From Stutzerimonas stutzeri (GTDB lineage: Bacteria; Pseudomonadota; Gammaproteobacteria; Pseudomonadales; Pseudomonadaceae), in the NCBI RefSeq assembly GCF_002909485.1, contig NZ_PPXG01000001.1, positions 248,001 through 312,000 of the forward strand: 64,000 nt of DNA. Direction: 5' to 3'. Positions 27,428-37,369 of this stretch are shown piece after piece. How positions within the stretch are numbered: the stretch's first letter is position 1; the number at the start of each line of letters is the position of its first letter. Both the position numbers and the translations under genes were made by a program. The notes under the pieces were generated by a model. It worked only from the letters and a program-made list of their open reading frames with translations. It was not told the DNA's origin and made no database searches.

Positions 27428-29062
27428 ATGCAACCAGGATTGATGCAGAACGCCCCGCTGTTGATCAGCAGCATCGTCACCCACGCCGCGCGTGCTCATG
27501 GCGACCGCGAAATCGTCTCGCGGCTGGTCGACGAACCCCTCTGGCGTTATGACTATGCCGGTCTTGCCGCCCGCTCGGCACAGGCCGCCAGCATGCTGGG
27601 CAAGCTCGGCATCGGCCCCGGCGACTGCGTGTCGTCGCTGGCCTGGAATACACATCGTCACTACGAGCTGTTCTTCGCCGTGCCCGGCATCGGCGCCGTG
27701 CTGCACACGGCCAACCCGCGGCTGTCGGACGAACAGATCGTCTACACCATCAACCACGCCGGCAGCCAGGTGCTGCTGTTCGATAGCAGCTTTGCCGCCT
27801 GCGTCGAGCGGCTGCGGCCGCGGCTGGGCAATATCCGCCATTTCATCGAACTGGCCGCGCAGCCAAGTTCCGGCCTTGAAGGTGTGCTGAGTTACGAACA
27901 GCTGATCGCCGCTGAGCAGCCGTTGGACTGGCCGCAGTTCGACGAGAACGCCGGCGCGGTGCTCTGTTACACCTCCGGCACCACCGGCGACCCCAAAGGC
28001 GTGCTCTACAGCCACCGCTCGGTGGTGCTGCATGCGATGGCCGCCGGGCTGTCCGGCGCATTCGGCCTGTCCGCCTTCGATTGCATCATGCCGTGCTCGT
28101 CGCTCTATCACGGCACCGCCTGGGGCATTCCGTTCGCCGCGGCGATCAATGGCTGCAAGTTCGTGCTGCCATGCGACAAGATGGACGGCGCGAGCCTGCA
28201 GGAACTGATCAAGACCGAGGGCGTGACGTTGTCCGGCGGCGTGCCGACCATCTGGACCATGTACCTCGCCCATCTGGAACGTAGCGGTGAGGATTCCGGC
28301 AGTCTGGCGCGGCTGGTGATCGGCGGTTCCGCCGTGCCGCGGGCGATGGCCGAGACCTTCCAGACCAAATACGGCGTCGCGGTTTGCCAGCTGTGGGGCA
28401 TGACCGAAACCAGTCCCCTGGGCGTGGTGGCGACGCCGACGCCGAAACTGGCCGAACGTGGCCAGCAGGCCACCAACGACACCATCTGGACGCGCCAGGG
28501 GCGCCTGCAATTCGGCATCGAACTGAAGATCGTCGACGAGGACGGGAGTGAGCTGCCATGCGACGGCGTCAGTTCCGGCAGCCTCAAGGTGCGCGGTCCC
28601 TGGACGGTGGAGCGCTACTACCGCAGCGAAGTGAGCGCACTGGATGAGGATGGCTGGTTCGACACCGGTGACATCGCCACGCTGGATGCCGACGGCTTCA
28701 TGCGTATCACCGACCGCAGCAAGGACGTGATCAAGTCCGGCGGCGAATGGGTCAGCTCCATCGATATCGAGAACGTCGCGGCGGCCTGTCCCGGTGTGAA
28801 GGTGGCGGCGGTAGTCGGCGTGTTCCACCCCAAATGGGAGGAGCGTCCGGTACTGGTGATCGAGCCGCACGCCGATGCCGAGGTCACCGTGGAGAAGATT
28901 CTCGCCCATCTGGAGCCGAACATCGTCAAGTGGTGGATGCCGGATGCGGTGATCTTCGACGCGGTGCCGCTGACCGCTACGGGCAAGATCGACAAGAAGG
29001 TGCTGCGCGAGCGCTATCGCAACCATCTGGTCGAGAACCAGCTGACCGCCGCGAATCAGTAA
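27428..29062 (+). CDS. AMP-dependent fatty-acid--CoA ligase
   Basis: A 544-residue member of the ANL adenylating superfamily. Motifs in order: the P-loop YTSGTTGDPKGV, LWGMTETSP, DTGDIATLD and the C-terminal TGKIDKK with the adenylation lysine. It activates a carboxylic acid to acyl-CoA through an acyl-AMP. The ATG at 27428 has AGGAAA seven to ten bases upstream; an extension to 27359 would run through the leader. Placed among short or branched acyl-CoA genes, it probably loads a free branched or medium acid such as 2-methylbutyrate; this substrate is inferred. Confidence 0.9.
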   Translation: MQPGLMQNAPLLISSIVTHAARAHGDREIVSRLVDEPLWRYDYAGLAARSAQAASMLGKLGIGPGDCVSSLAWNTHRHYELFFAVPGIGAVLHTANPRLSDEQIVYTINHAGSQVLLFDSSFAACVERLRPRLGNIRHFIELAAQPSSGLEGVLSYEQLIAAEQPLDWPQFDENAGAVLCYTSGTTGDPKGVLYSHRSVVLHAMAAGLSGAFGLSAFDCIMPCSSLYHGTAWGIPFAAAINGCKFVLPCDKMDGASLQELIKTEGVTLSGGVPTIWTMYLAHLERSGEDSGSLARLVIGGSAVPRAMAETFQTKYGVAVCQLWGMTETSPLGVVATPTPKLAERGQQATNDTIWTRQGRLQFGIELKIVDEDGSELPCDGVSSGSLKVRGPWTVERYYRSEVSALDEDGWFDTGDIATLDADGFMRITDRSKDVIKSGGEWVSSIDIENVAAACPGVKVAAVVGVFHPKWEERPVLVIEPHADAEVTVEKILAHLEPNIVKWWMPDAVIFDAVPLTATGKIDKKVLRERYRNHLVENQLTAANQ

Positions 29063-29135
29063 CCGTTTGCTGGAAAGTACGCCCCGTGCCCATCGGCGCG
29101 GGGCGTGCCCGTGCGTGCGAATCAGGAGAGGCATG

Positions 29136-30218
29136 ATGAGTGAGAGCACCGAGGTAAGACAGGGCCCGTTGAAAGGCCTGCGCGTGCTGGAGTTCGCGGG
29201 GATCGGGCCAGGCCCGCACTGCGCAATGCTGCTGGCGGACATGGGCGCCGAAGTGCTGCGTATCGAACGCGAGGGTGGTAACGGCTGGCCGAACCCGGTG
29301 GTCGATCGTGGGCGCAAGACGCTGACGCTCGATATTCGCAGCGAAGCCGGGCGTGCGCGCTGCATTGAGCTGGCGCAGACCGCCGACGTGCTGATTGAGG
29401 GCTTTCGCCCCGGCGTTATGGAAAAGCTTGGGCTGGGGCCGGACGAACTGCTGCAGTGCAATCCGAAACTGATCTACGGTCGCATGACCGGTTGGGGCCA
29501 GACCGGCCCGCTGGCCAGGGCCGCCGGGCACGATATCAACTACATCGCCTTGACCGGCGCGCTGGCGGCAATCCGCGGCGAGAGCGGGACGGCGATACCG
29601 CCGTTGAACCTGGTCGGCGATTTCGGTGGCGGTTCGCTGTACCTCGCGGTCGGCATTCTCGCTGCGTTATGGGAGCGCGAGCGATCCGGTCAGGGCCAGG
29701 TGATCGATGCGGCGATCGTCGATGGCGTGTCTTCGCTGATGACCTTCTTTGCCGGTCTGCTGCCAGGCGGGCGAATCAACATGCGGCGCGAACGCAATCC
29801 GCTGGCTGGCGCTGCGCCGAATTACCGTTGCTATCGCTGCGCGGATGGACGCGAGATTGCAATCGGGCCTCTGGAGCTGCAGTTCTGGCGAGAGCTGCTG
29901 GAGCGCATCGATGCGCCGGAAGCGCTCTGGGCAGGGTTTGACGAGCCGTCCAAATGGCCGGAACAGGCCAAGCTACTGGAACGGCTATTCATTACCCGTA
30001 CGCAAGCCGAGTGGTGCGCCTTGTTGGAGGGCAGCGATGCGTGTTTCGCACCGGTGCTCGAGCTGGCCGGAGCGGCACAGCACCCACATATGCGCCAGCG
30101 TGGCGTTTATCAGGAACTGGACGGCGTGTTGCAGGCGGCGCCGGCGCCGCGGTTCTCGCGTACGCCAGGCAAGGCGAGGCGCACATTACGGTGCAGTCCG
30201 GATGAGGGCTGGGATTGA
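29136..30218 (+). CDS. Alpha-methylacyl-CoA racemase (CaiB/BaiF family)
   Basis: A 360-residue class III CoA-transferase fold protein. The motifs AGHDINY and LVGDFGGG place the acid-base pair His132 and Asp162 30 residues apart, the same spacing as His126/Asp156 of the mycobacterial racemase, so racemase is favoured over CoA-transferase. AGGAG lies seven bases before the ATG at 29136 (an ATG at 29133 would add one Met). It would interconvert R and S 2-methylacyl-CoA, letting an S-specific acyl-CoA dehydrogenase use both forms. Confidence 0.85.
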   Translation: MSESTEVRQGPLKGLRVLEFAGIGPGPHCAMLLADMGAEVLRIEREGGNGWPNPVVDRGRKTLTLDIRSEAGRARCIELAQTADVLIEGFRPGVMEKLGLGPDELLQCNPKLIYGRMTGWGQTGPLARAAGHDINYIALTGALAAIRGESGTAIPPLNLVGDFGGGSLYLAVGILAALWERERSGQGQVIDAAIVDGVSSLMTFFAGLLPGGRINMRRERNPLAGAAPNYRCYRCADGREIAIGPLELQFWRELLERIDAPEALWAGFDEPSKWPEQAKLLERLFITRTQAEWCALLEGSDACFAPVLELAGAAQHPHMRQRGVYQELDGVLQAAPAPRFSRTPGKARRTLRCSPDEGWD

Positions 30219-30542
30219 ATTGCCGCAGTCGGTGAAACGGCTCAACGCGGTGTTTAAACGTACCCGGTGGTTACGCAGCGCTTGCTGGAAGCCGTACATT
30301 TGCCGCCACCTAAAAAGCACGTTTTTTATTGGACATACAGTCAGGAAATCGATTCCACAATATATAACGCTTATGTCGCAACACCGTCCAAAGTAATCAT
30401 CTGGTATCGACCAAAGTAGTGTGTATAGCCTGTAATCCGCGGGCTAGACGTGCCGCACGTCGGTTAAGGTTGCGGCTTGGCGCCAGCTGGCTAATATGAA
30501 AGCGAGGCTGCTTATTACAACAAAAACGGGGAGTCAGACGTC
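30219..30542. other. Intergenic region with two CCAAAGTA direct repeats
   Basis: About 324 bases without a supportable gene. CCAAAGTA occurs at 30388-30395 and 30411-30418, 23 bases apart on the same strand, 125-150 bases before the small membrane protein at 30543. The spacing of about two helical turns suits a dimeric activator or response regulator. The region is visibly richer in A and T than its neighbours. Confidence 0.4.
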
Positions 30543-30761
30543 ATGAACATTAATGCCGAACAACAAGTAGTTGCACTTGAAATGTGCCGGTTCCTGGCCC
30601 ACTGCGTCGCTGCGATCGTTGTCGTGGGGATGCTTTTCGTGGCCCTCGTCGGATCCTGGCATTCAGCCCTGAGTGTTGGGGCCGTTCCATTGCTCGCCAT
30701 CATGGCCTGCGATTATCTAGCAAGACGCAAGGAAACTGCTGTACAGACAGCAGACGCCTGA
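30543..30761 (+). CDS. Small membrane protein of unknown function
   Basis: A 72-residue protein with two probable membrane helices (about 16-38 and 42-58: LAHCVAAIVVVGMLFVALVG and LSVGAVPLLAIMACDYLA) and a short charged tail. GGGGAG lies about nine bases before the ATG. A hairpin follows at 30814-30845. No family recognised. It sits between the racemase and the small-RNA locus and may be an independent, regulated unit. Confidence 0.5.
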   Translation: MNINAEQQVVALEMCRFLAHCVAAIVVVGMLFVALVGSWHSALSVGAVPLLAIMACDYLARRKETAVQTADA

Positions 30762-30813
30762 TACCACTCGGGCGCTAACCAGCCGAAGAACCTCTTATGC
30801 CCATCGAGCGATA

Positions 30814-30845
30814 GACACCCTGACAGTGTTCACTGCCGGGGTGTC
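30814..30845 (+). terminator. Hairpin after the small membrane protein gene
   Basis: GACACCC and GGGTGTC enclose an inner CAGTG-TT-CACTG stem, giving a symmetric two-part hairpin 50 bases after the stop. A T tract is absent, so it may be a Rho-independent end of low efficiency or another RNA structure. Confidence 0.45.
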
Positions 30846-30922
30846 CTGCATTGGGTTTACCGCGCATCGTCCTCAACAGAGGCTATAGAACTCGCGCTTG
30901 CCGCAGAGCCTTACCAGCCAAC

Positions 30923-30984
30923 GGTTACCCAAAGGTGTTACTCCTTTAGTGCTGCGTAACGACCGGCTGAGGTGGGCGGTAACG
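30923..30984 (+). promoter_or_regulatory. CbrB-type upstream activator sites for the small RNA
   Basis: TGTTAC (30936-30941) and GTAACG (30956-30961) are separated by exactly 14 bases. This matches, to one base, the CbrB consensus TGTTAC-N14-GTAACA that I recall for P. aeruginosa. Extra half-sites GGTTAC (30923-30928) and GTAACG (30979-30984) flank it. The cluster lies about 100-160 bases before the sigma-54 promoter, the normal place for an enhancer. Confidence 0.7.
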
Positions 30985-31058
30985 AATACCACCTCCAGCC
31001 TGTGAGGTTTCAAGGGCTGAAAATCCTAATCGCTTGATAAACAAAGAATTTTAAAAGT

Positions 31059-31074
31059 TGGCACGACGAATGCT
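31059..31074 (+). promoter_or_regulatory. Sigma-54 (RpoN) promoter of the small RNA
   Basis: TGGCACGACGAATGCT carries GG at 31060-31061 and GC at 31072-31073 with the invariant 10-base spacing, and matches TGGCAC-N5-TTGC in all but one position. Transcription should start near 31085. Confidence 0.8.
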
Positions 31075-31084
31075 TTCTTTATGG

Positions 31085-31445
31085 CATAACAAGAACAAGA
31101 AAACACACCCCATAACAAAAACAATATGTAGCGACTCCGACACAATAAAAATAAGCATGTGGAGGCGTAGCAAACTGATTCTTTTGGAGAGGAATTGCCC
31201 GACAGGTTTCCTGTTGACCGGACCGAGAACAACAAAACTGCCTTCAGGCAGCTCCAGAACCGGTTGAGCCCCCAGGGGCAGTGGCAACATCAGCGACCAA
31301 AAAAATCCGTTTGTTCTTTATGTCCCTTATGGGACTGCTATGCGGACGTTGGTCCGACCGGGCCGCTAACAAAAACAACAAGCTCGTCAGCAGAAGAAGA
31401 ACGAAGCAACACACCCTGAAGGGGAGCCTTACGGCTCCCCTTTTT
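31085..31445 (+). ncRNA. crcZ/crcY: CrcZ/CrcY/CrcX-type Hfq/Crc-sequestering small RNA
   Basis: About 361 bases with no convincing coding frame, lower GC than the neighbours, a sigma-54 promoter in front and a strong terminator at the end. A-rich CA motifs recur: AACAAGAACAAGAAAAC (31088-31104), AACAAAAACAA (31114-31124), AATAAAAATAAG (31144-31155), AACAACAAAAC (31228-31238), AACAAAAACAACAAG (31368-31382) and AGAAGAAGAAC (31392-31402). In Pseudomonas, RNAs with this build are made under CbrA/CbrB and RpoN on poor carbon sources, bind Hfq and Crc, and free target mRNAs from catabolite repression. CrcZ normally lies next to cbrB; this copy lies between two acyl-CoA catabolic clusters, so it may be a CrcY-like or CrcX-like paralogue. 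The exact paralogue is not determinable here. Confidence 0.82.
31421..31445 (+). terminator. Intrinsic terminator of the small RNA
   Basis: A perfect 8-bp stem GGGGAGCC and GGCTCCCC with loop TTAC is followed at once by TTTTT. Confidence 0.92.
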
Positions 31446-31497
31446 ATTGGTCGCAGTTAACGGCTGTTGCGAATCACCGGCGGGGCGGGAGGCGGGA

Positions 31498-31596
31498 TTG
31501 GTGGGCTGAAGCCCACCCTACAAGTCAGTAGGCGCTTAGGTGGGAATCCGGCGTTGCATTGGTGTATGTACCGTAGGATGGGCTTCAGCCCACCAA
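31498..31596. repeat. Inverted pair of REP-like elements
   Basis: Two 24-base palindromic units, at 31498-31521 and 31573-31596, are inverted copies of one another with one mismatch; each contains GTGGGCTGAAGCCCAC or a close variant. They are 51 bases apart. This is the form of Pseudomonas REP doublets (BIME-like) that lie between genes. They sit between the small-RNA terminator and the end of the convergent acyl-CoA dehydrogenase gene. Confidence 0.8.
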
Positions 31597-31665
31597 CAAG
31601 CGTCGTGAAGACCAAGCGCAGCTGATCCCAGCAGCCTTCACGCCCCCAGCCTCGCGGCGTGCCTA

Positions 31666-32817
31666 TTAAAGCGCGTAGTTCGCCAGCTCCCGCGCGATCA
31701 GCAGGCGCTGGATTTCGCTCGAGCCCTCGTAGATCTGCGTGATTCGTGCGTCGCGGTAGTAGCGCTCGACCGGATAATCCTCTAGATAGCCGTAGCCGCC
31801 GTGAATCTGCACGGCCTGCGAGCAGACCTTCTCCGCCATCTCCGAGGCGAACAGCTTGGCCTGGGAGGCTTCGGACAGGCAGGGCAGGCCAGCGCTCTTC
31901 AGCCTTGCGGCATGCAGGATCAGCAGGCGCGCGGCGTTCAGCTGGGTCTGCATGTCGGCGAGCATGTTGGCGATGCTCTGGTGCTCGGCAATCGGCTTGC
32001 CGAACTGCACACGCTCGCGGGCGTAGAGCAGGGCGGCTTCGAAGGCCGCACGGGCAATACCCAGCGCCTGCGCACCGATGCCGATACGCCCGCCTTCCAG
32101 ATTCGACAGTGCAATCGCCAGGCCCTTGCCGCGTTCGCCAAGCAGGTTAGCCTCCGGGATGCGGCAGTCGCTGAGCGAGACCGCGCAGGTGTCCGAGGCG
32201 CGGATGCCCATCTTGTGTTCGCTGCGTTCCACCGCAAAACCAGGGGTATCGGTAGGCACCAGAAACGCGGAAAGACCCTTCTTGCCGAGATCCGGATCAG
32301 TCACCGCGAAGACGATGGCCAACTTCGCCCGCTTGGCATTGCTGCAGAACTGCTTGCTGCCGTTGAGCACCCACTGGCCGTCCACCAGTTCGGCGCGGGT
32401 GCGCAGGTTGTGCGCTTCGGAGCCCGCCTGCGGTTCGGTGAGGGCGAAGCAGCCGATGGCGCGACCGCTGGCCAGTTCGGCCAGCCATTCGTCCTTCTGC
32501 GCCTGCGAGCCGTAGTTCAGCACCGGGCCGCAACCGACCGAGTTGTGGATGCTCATCAGCGCGCCGGTGGCGCCGTCGCCTGCGGAGATCTCCTCCACGG
32601 CCAGGGCGTAGGCGACGTAGTCGATGTAGCTGCCGCCCCATTCTTCCGGGACGACCATGCCGAGCAGGCCAAGCTCGCCCATCTGGGCGACCAGGACGTC
32701 GTCGATCCAGCCGGCCTTTTCCCAGGCTTGTGCATGGGGGGTGATCTCGCGGCGGGCGAAGTCGCGCGCCATGTCGCGGATCATGCGTTGGTCTTCGCTG
32801 AGTTCGAGGTCATGCAT
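31666..32817 (-). CDS. Acyl-CoA dehydrogenase, probable isobutyryl-CoA dehydrogenase
   Basis: A 383-residue acyl-CoA dehydrogenase. [35 protein letters not shown] and the catalytic Glu364 in [17 protein letters not shown] are visible. The ATG at 32817 ([15 protein letters not shown]) begins the family-like sequence; a longer open frame upstream is the shadow of the neighbouring gene. It is the last gene of the leftward mmsA cluster, so isobutyryl-CoA to methacrylyl-CoA in valine breakdown is the likely step. Its ribosome binding region overlaps a CA motif (32824-32841). Confidence 0.9.
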   Translation of the reverse strand: MHDLELSEDQRMIRDMARDFARREITPHAQAWEKAGWIDDVLVAQMGELGLLGMVVPEEWGGSYIDYVAYALAVEEISAGDGATGALMSIHNSVGCGPVLNYGSQAQKDEWLAELASGRAIGCFALTEPQAGSEAHNLRTRAELVDGQWVLNGSKQFCSNAKRAKLAIVFAVTDPDLGKKGLSAFLVPTDTPGFAVERSEHKMGIRASDTCAVSLSDCRIPEANLLGERGKGLAIALSNLEGGRIGIGAQALGIARAAFEAALLYARERVQFGKPIAEHQSIANMLADMQTQLNAARLLILHAARLKSAGLPCLSEASQAKLFASEMAEKVCSQAVQIHGGYGYLEDYPVERYYRDARITQIYEGSSEIQRLLIARELANYAL

Positions 32818-32823
32818 TGCGCG

Positions 32824-32841
32824 GTCTCTTCTTGTTGTTGT
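32824..32841 (-). promoter_or_regulatory. A-rich CA motif at the acyl-CoA dehydrogenase ribosome binding site
   Basis: On the minus strand ACAACAACAAGAAGAGAC runs into the AAGAG that should serve as ribosome binding site, seven to eight bases before the ATG at 32817. Hfq/Crc bound here would block initiation directly. Confidence 0.6.
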
Positions 32842-32855
32842 GCTGCAAAAGAGGT

Positions 32856-33950
32856 TCAGGCCGTGGCGCTGCGGCGTGTCTTGCCGGTGGTGGCCTTGAA
32901 GCCGTCGAAGAACGCCTGGACGCGCTCCGGCGTGACCTCTGCCAGCGTCGGCGGATTCCAGCGCGGTGATTTGTCCTTGTCGATGATCAGCGCACGCACG
33001 CCTTCCATGATGTCGCCCTTGGCGAACCATTGACGGTCCAGATGCAGCTCCAGGGCGAAGCAGTCGGCGATCGGCAGTTCGCGGCCGCGACGCAGCATCT
33101 CCAGGGTCACGCACATGGCCAGCGGCGAGCGGCTGTCGAGCACCTTGAGCGTTTCCTCGGCCCAGTCGGCGAACTCCGGGCGCGTTTCGGCGGCCAGTGA
33201 TGCGCGAATCGCCGCCACGTCGCTTTTGCCGAAATGCTCGTCGATGGCCTGATGCAGCGCCTTCAGCTCGGAACCCGGCAGTTTGTTGCTGCCCAGCATC
33301 GCCACCAGGGTGCGCAACGCCTCCTGCGGATGAACGGACCAGCTCATGTGGTCGAGGCAACGATCCAGCTCGGCGATCTGGTCGTGGCTGACGCACCAGT
33401 CCGCCAGACCGACGTGCAGCGCATCGGCTGCGCGGATCTGCAGGCCGGTGACGCCCATGTAGGTGCCAAGCTCACCCGGCAGGCGCGAGAGGAAATAGCT
33501 GCCGCCCACATCCGGGAAATAGCCGATGCCTACTTCCGGCATGCCCATCCGCACGCGCTCGGTGACCACGCGCAGCGAGGCGCCCTGGACCAGGCCCATG
33601 CCGCCGCCGAGGACGAAGCCGTCCATCAGCGCCAGCAGCGGCTTCGGGTAGGCGTGGATGTACTGGTCGAGGGCGTATTCCTCCTCGAAGAAGGTTTCGT
33701 GCTCGGTGTCGCCGCGCTGGAAGCTGTCGTACAGCGAACGGATGTCACCGCCAGCGCAGAAGGCCTTCTCGCCATTGGCGCGCAGCACCACCGCATGGAT
33801 CTGCGGATCGGCCGCCCAGGCGCTGAGCTGCTGTTGCAGCAGGCGGACCATTTCCAGGGTCACGGCATTCAGCCCGGCCGGGCGATTGAGTGTGAGGTGA
33901 CCGACGTGGTTGCGTACGGCGGCCAGCACGGGGCGTTCGGTTGCACTCAT
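32856..33950 (-). CDS. 3-hydroxyisobutyryl-CoA hydrolase (enoyl-CoA hydratase/isomerase family)
   Basis: A 364-residue crotonase-fold protein, longer than simple hydratases, as expected for HIBCH. The oxyanion and active-site motifs [27 protein letters not shown] and [23 protein letters not shown] are present; the Glu of MPEVG and Asp of FPDVG are typical of the hydrolase. It would free 3-hydroxyisobutyrate from its CoA ester in valine catabolism, protecting from toxic methacrylyl-CoA. It lies four bases from mmsB and 38 bases before the dehydrogenase start. Confidence 0.9.
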   Translation of the reverse strand: MSATERPVLAAVRNHVGHLTLNRPAGLNAVTLEMVRLLQQQLSAWAADPQIHAVVLRANGEKAFCAGGDIRSLYDSFQRGDTEHETFFEEEYALDQYIHAYPKPLLALMDGFVLGGGMGLVQGASLRVVTERVRMGMPEVGIGYFPDVGGSYFLSRLPGELGTYMGVTGLQIRAADALHVGLADWCVSHDQIAELDRCLDHMSWSVHPQEALRTLVAMLGSNKLPGSELKALHQAIDEHFGKSDVAAIRASLAAETRPEFADWAEETLKVLDSRSPLAMCVTLEMLRRGRELPIADCFALELHLDRQWFAKGDIMEGVRALIIDKDKSPRWNPPTLAEVTPERVQAFFDGFKATTGKTRRSATA

Positions 33951-33953
33951 GGT

Positions 33954-34844
33954 TCAGGTGTCCTTGCGGTACTGATTGATGATCGCCGAGAAGTCCAGGC
34001 CGCCATGGCCCTGGGCGCTGAAGCTCTGGTAGAGCTGCTGGGCGAGGGCGCCGAGGATCACCGGCTGGCGCACCTGCTTGGCGGCCTCGGTGGCCAGGCC
34101 CAGGTCCTTGAGCATCAGATCGCTGCCGAAGCCGCCGCTGTAGCCGCGGGCGGCCGGAACATTCTCCAGCACGCCGGGGAAGGGGTTGTAGGTATCCGAG
34201 CTCCAGCAGCGACCGCTGGAGGTGTTGATCACGCCAGCCAGGGTCTTGGCATCCATGCCCAGCGCGACGCCCAATGCCATGGCCTCGGCGACGCCGATCA
34301 TGGAGATACCCAAGAGCATGTTGTTGGCGACCTTGGCCACCTGGCCGTTGCCGGCTGCACCGCAGTGCACGATGTTCTTGCCCATGACCGCGAGAATCGG
34401 TTGTGCACGATCGAAGTCCGCATCGCTGCCACCGACCATGAAGGTCAGGGTGCCGGCTGCAGCACCGCCGGTGCCGCCGGAAACCGGTGCGTCGAGCATT
34501 GGGTTGCCATGCTCGGCCGCCGCCTTGGCCACTTCGCGAGCGCTGTGCGGGTCGATGGTGGAGCAGTCGATCAGCATCACACCCTCGCGGCTGCTGGCGA
34601 TCAGGCCCTTCTCGCCCAGGTACACGCTCTTCACATGGACGGCGGCCGGTAGCATTGTGATGATCAGCTCGGCATTGCCCTGGGCGATGGCGGTCGGGGA
34701 GTCGACCGGCAGCGCGCCGGCGCCAACCAGGCTCTCGACGGCCGCGGCATTGAGGTCGAATACGCTGAGCTGGTGGCCTGCCTTGAGCAGGTTGTGAGCC
34801 ATGGGCGCGCCCATGTTGCCCAGGCCGATAAATCCGATATGCAT
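33954..34844 (-). CDS. mmsB: 3-hydroxyisobutyrate dehydrogenase (MmsB)
   Basis: A 296-residue beta-hydroxyacid dehydrogenase. The Rossmann motif GFIGLGNMGAPMAHNLLKAG starts at residue 4, the substrate motif DAPVSGGTGGAAAGTL is at about 118-132, and catalytic Lys171 lies in GQVAKVANN. It oxidises 3-hydroxyisobutyrate to methylmalonate semialdehyde with NAD, feeding MmsA. GAGGAA lies before the ATG and abuts a CA motif. Confidence 0.95.
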   Translation of the reverse strand: MHIGFIGLGNMGAPMAHNLLKAGHQLSVFDLNAAAVESLVGAGALPVDSPTAIAQGNAELIITMLPAAVHVKSVYLGEKGLIASSREGVMLIDCSTIDPHSAREVAKAAAEHGNPMLDAPVSGGTGGAAAGTLTFMVGGSDADFDRAQPILAVMGKNIVHCGAAGNGQVAKVANNMLLGISMIGVAEAMALGVALGMDAKTLAGVINTSSGRCWSSDTYNPFPGVLENVPAARGYSGGFGSDLMLKDLGLATEAAKQVRQPVILGALAQQLYQSFSAQGHGGLDFSAIINQYRKDT

Positions 34845-34850
34845 GGCTGT

Positions 34851-34866
34851 TTCCTCTTGTTGTTAT
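34851..34866 (-). promoter_or_regulatory. A-rich CA motif overlapping the mmsB ribosome binding site
   Basis: The minus strand reads ATAACAACAAGAGGAA, so an AACAACAAG element is fused to the GAGGAA ribosome binding site, six bases before the mmsB ATG. This is the clearest of the candidate Hfq/Crc sites in the window. Confidence 0.65.
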
Positions 34867-34879
34867 GGCCAGATGCGGC

Positions 34880-35653
34880 TTAGCGATTGGTGAACTCAGG
34901 CTTGCGCTTCTCGCTGAACGCCGCCATGCCTTCCTTCTGGTCGGCGGTGGCGAACACCGCGTGGAACACACGACGCTCGAAGCGGATGCCTTCGGCCAGC
35001 GTGGTCTCGAAGGCGCGGTTGACGCTTTCCTTGATCATCATGGTGGCCGGCAGGGATTTCTCGGCGATCACCCGGGCGGCCTTGAGGGTTTCCTCCAGCA
35101 GGCTTTCGGCCGGGAACACACGGGCGACGAGGCCGGCGCGCTCGGCTTCGGCGGCGTCCATCTGGCGACCGGTCAGGCACATGTCCATCGCCTTGGCCTT
35201 GCCCACTGCGCGGGTCAGGCGCTGGGTGCCGCCGATGCCCGGCAGCACGCCGAGGTTGACTTCCGGCTGGCCAAAACGCGCGTTGTCGGCGGCGAAGATC
35301 ATGTCGCAGAGCAATGCCAGCTCGCAGCCACCACCCAGGGCGTAACCGGCGACGGCGGCAATCAGCGGCTTGCGGCGCGTGGCAATGCGGTCGGCTTCGG
35401 CAAAGAGGTCATCGAGATAGACCTGCGGGTAGGACAGCTCGGCCATTTCCTTGATGTCGGCGCCAGCGGCGAACGCCTTGGCCGAGCCGGTGAGCACGAT
35501 GCAGCCGATCTGCGGATCGGCCTCCAGCTGGCCCAGGGCCTGGTTCAGTTCGCTGATCAGCTGCGCATTGAGCGCATTGAGCGCCTGCGGCCGGTTGAGG
35601 GTGATCAGAGCAACGCGCTCCTGGATGTCGACGAGCAGGGTTTCGAATGTCAT
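34880..35653 (-). CDS. Enoyl-CoA hydratase
   Basis: A 257-residue crotonase-family hydratase. Both catalytic Glu positions are present: one in [11 protein letters not shown] and one in [15 protein letters not shown]. Ribosome binding sequence AAGGA precedes the ATG. In this operon it would hydrate methacrylyl-CoA (valine) and possibly tiglyl-CoA (isoleucine). It lies between mmsA and mmsB. Confidence 0.93.
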   Translation of the reverse strand: MTFETLLVDIQERVALITLNRPQALNALNAQLISELNQALGQLEADPQIGCIVLTGSAKAFAAGADIKEMAELSYPQVYLDDLFAEADRIATRRKPLIAAVAGYALGGGCELALLCDMIFAADNARFGQPEVNLGVLPGIGGTQRLTRAVGKAKAMDMCLTGRQMDAAEAERAGLVARVFPAESLLEETLKAARVIAEKSLPATMMIKESVNRAFETTLAEGIRFERRVFHAVFATADQKEGMAAFSEKRKPEFTNR

Positions 35654-35701
35654 TTCAGCGTCCTTGAGGGCCGGCGCGTCCGCTGGCCCGGTGGGTAAGT
35701 A

Positions 35702-37213
<1,512 letters not shown>

Positions 37214-37236
37214 AAGGCTCTCCGCCTGAGAAGGCA

Positions 37237-37249
37237 CTGTTGTTGTTAT
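37237..37249 (-). promoter_or_regulatory. A-rich CA motif in the mmsA leader
   Basis: ATAACAACAACAG on the minus strand lies about 24-36 bases before the mmsA start and upstream of its ribosome binding site. Confidence 0.5.
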
Positions 37250-37320
37250 GGCTCGCGGACGGCTGCGACCAGTTGCACCGAATGTAGCAATGCAAAAAAC
37301 CACATTACAATGCGATCGAC

Positions 37321-37337
37321 TGCAGAGTCGCTCTGCA
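37321..37337. promoter_or_regulatory. Palindromic operator candidate between mmsA and the LysR gene
   Basis: TGCAGAG-TCG-CTCTGCA is a perfect 7-bp inverted repeat containing the T-N11-A core of LysR boxes. It is 33 bases before the LysR start and 108 bases before mmsA, suited to autoregulation plus divergent activation. Confidence 0.5.
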
Positions 37338-37369
37338 TAAATGCACAGGGGCTAATGGAGGCTTCAACC

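Noticed and set aside
27275..29461. Long open frame of 728 codons on the minus strand over the ligase and racemase
   Set aside because: Same reason: antisense to genes with clear catalytic motifs, no domain and no ribosome binding site.
31026..31290. Short open frames of 69-79 codons across the small-RNA locus, both strands
   Set aside because: They lack ribosome binding sites and protein-like composition, and the sequence is better explained by the small RNA.
32818..33396. N-terminal extension of the acyl-CoA dehydrogenase at 31666-32817
   Set aside because: The added residues are an out-of-frame reading of the neighbouring hydrolase gene; the dehydrogenase begins at 32817.
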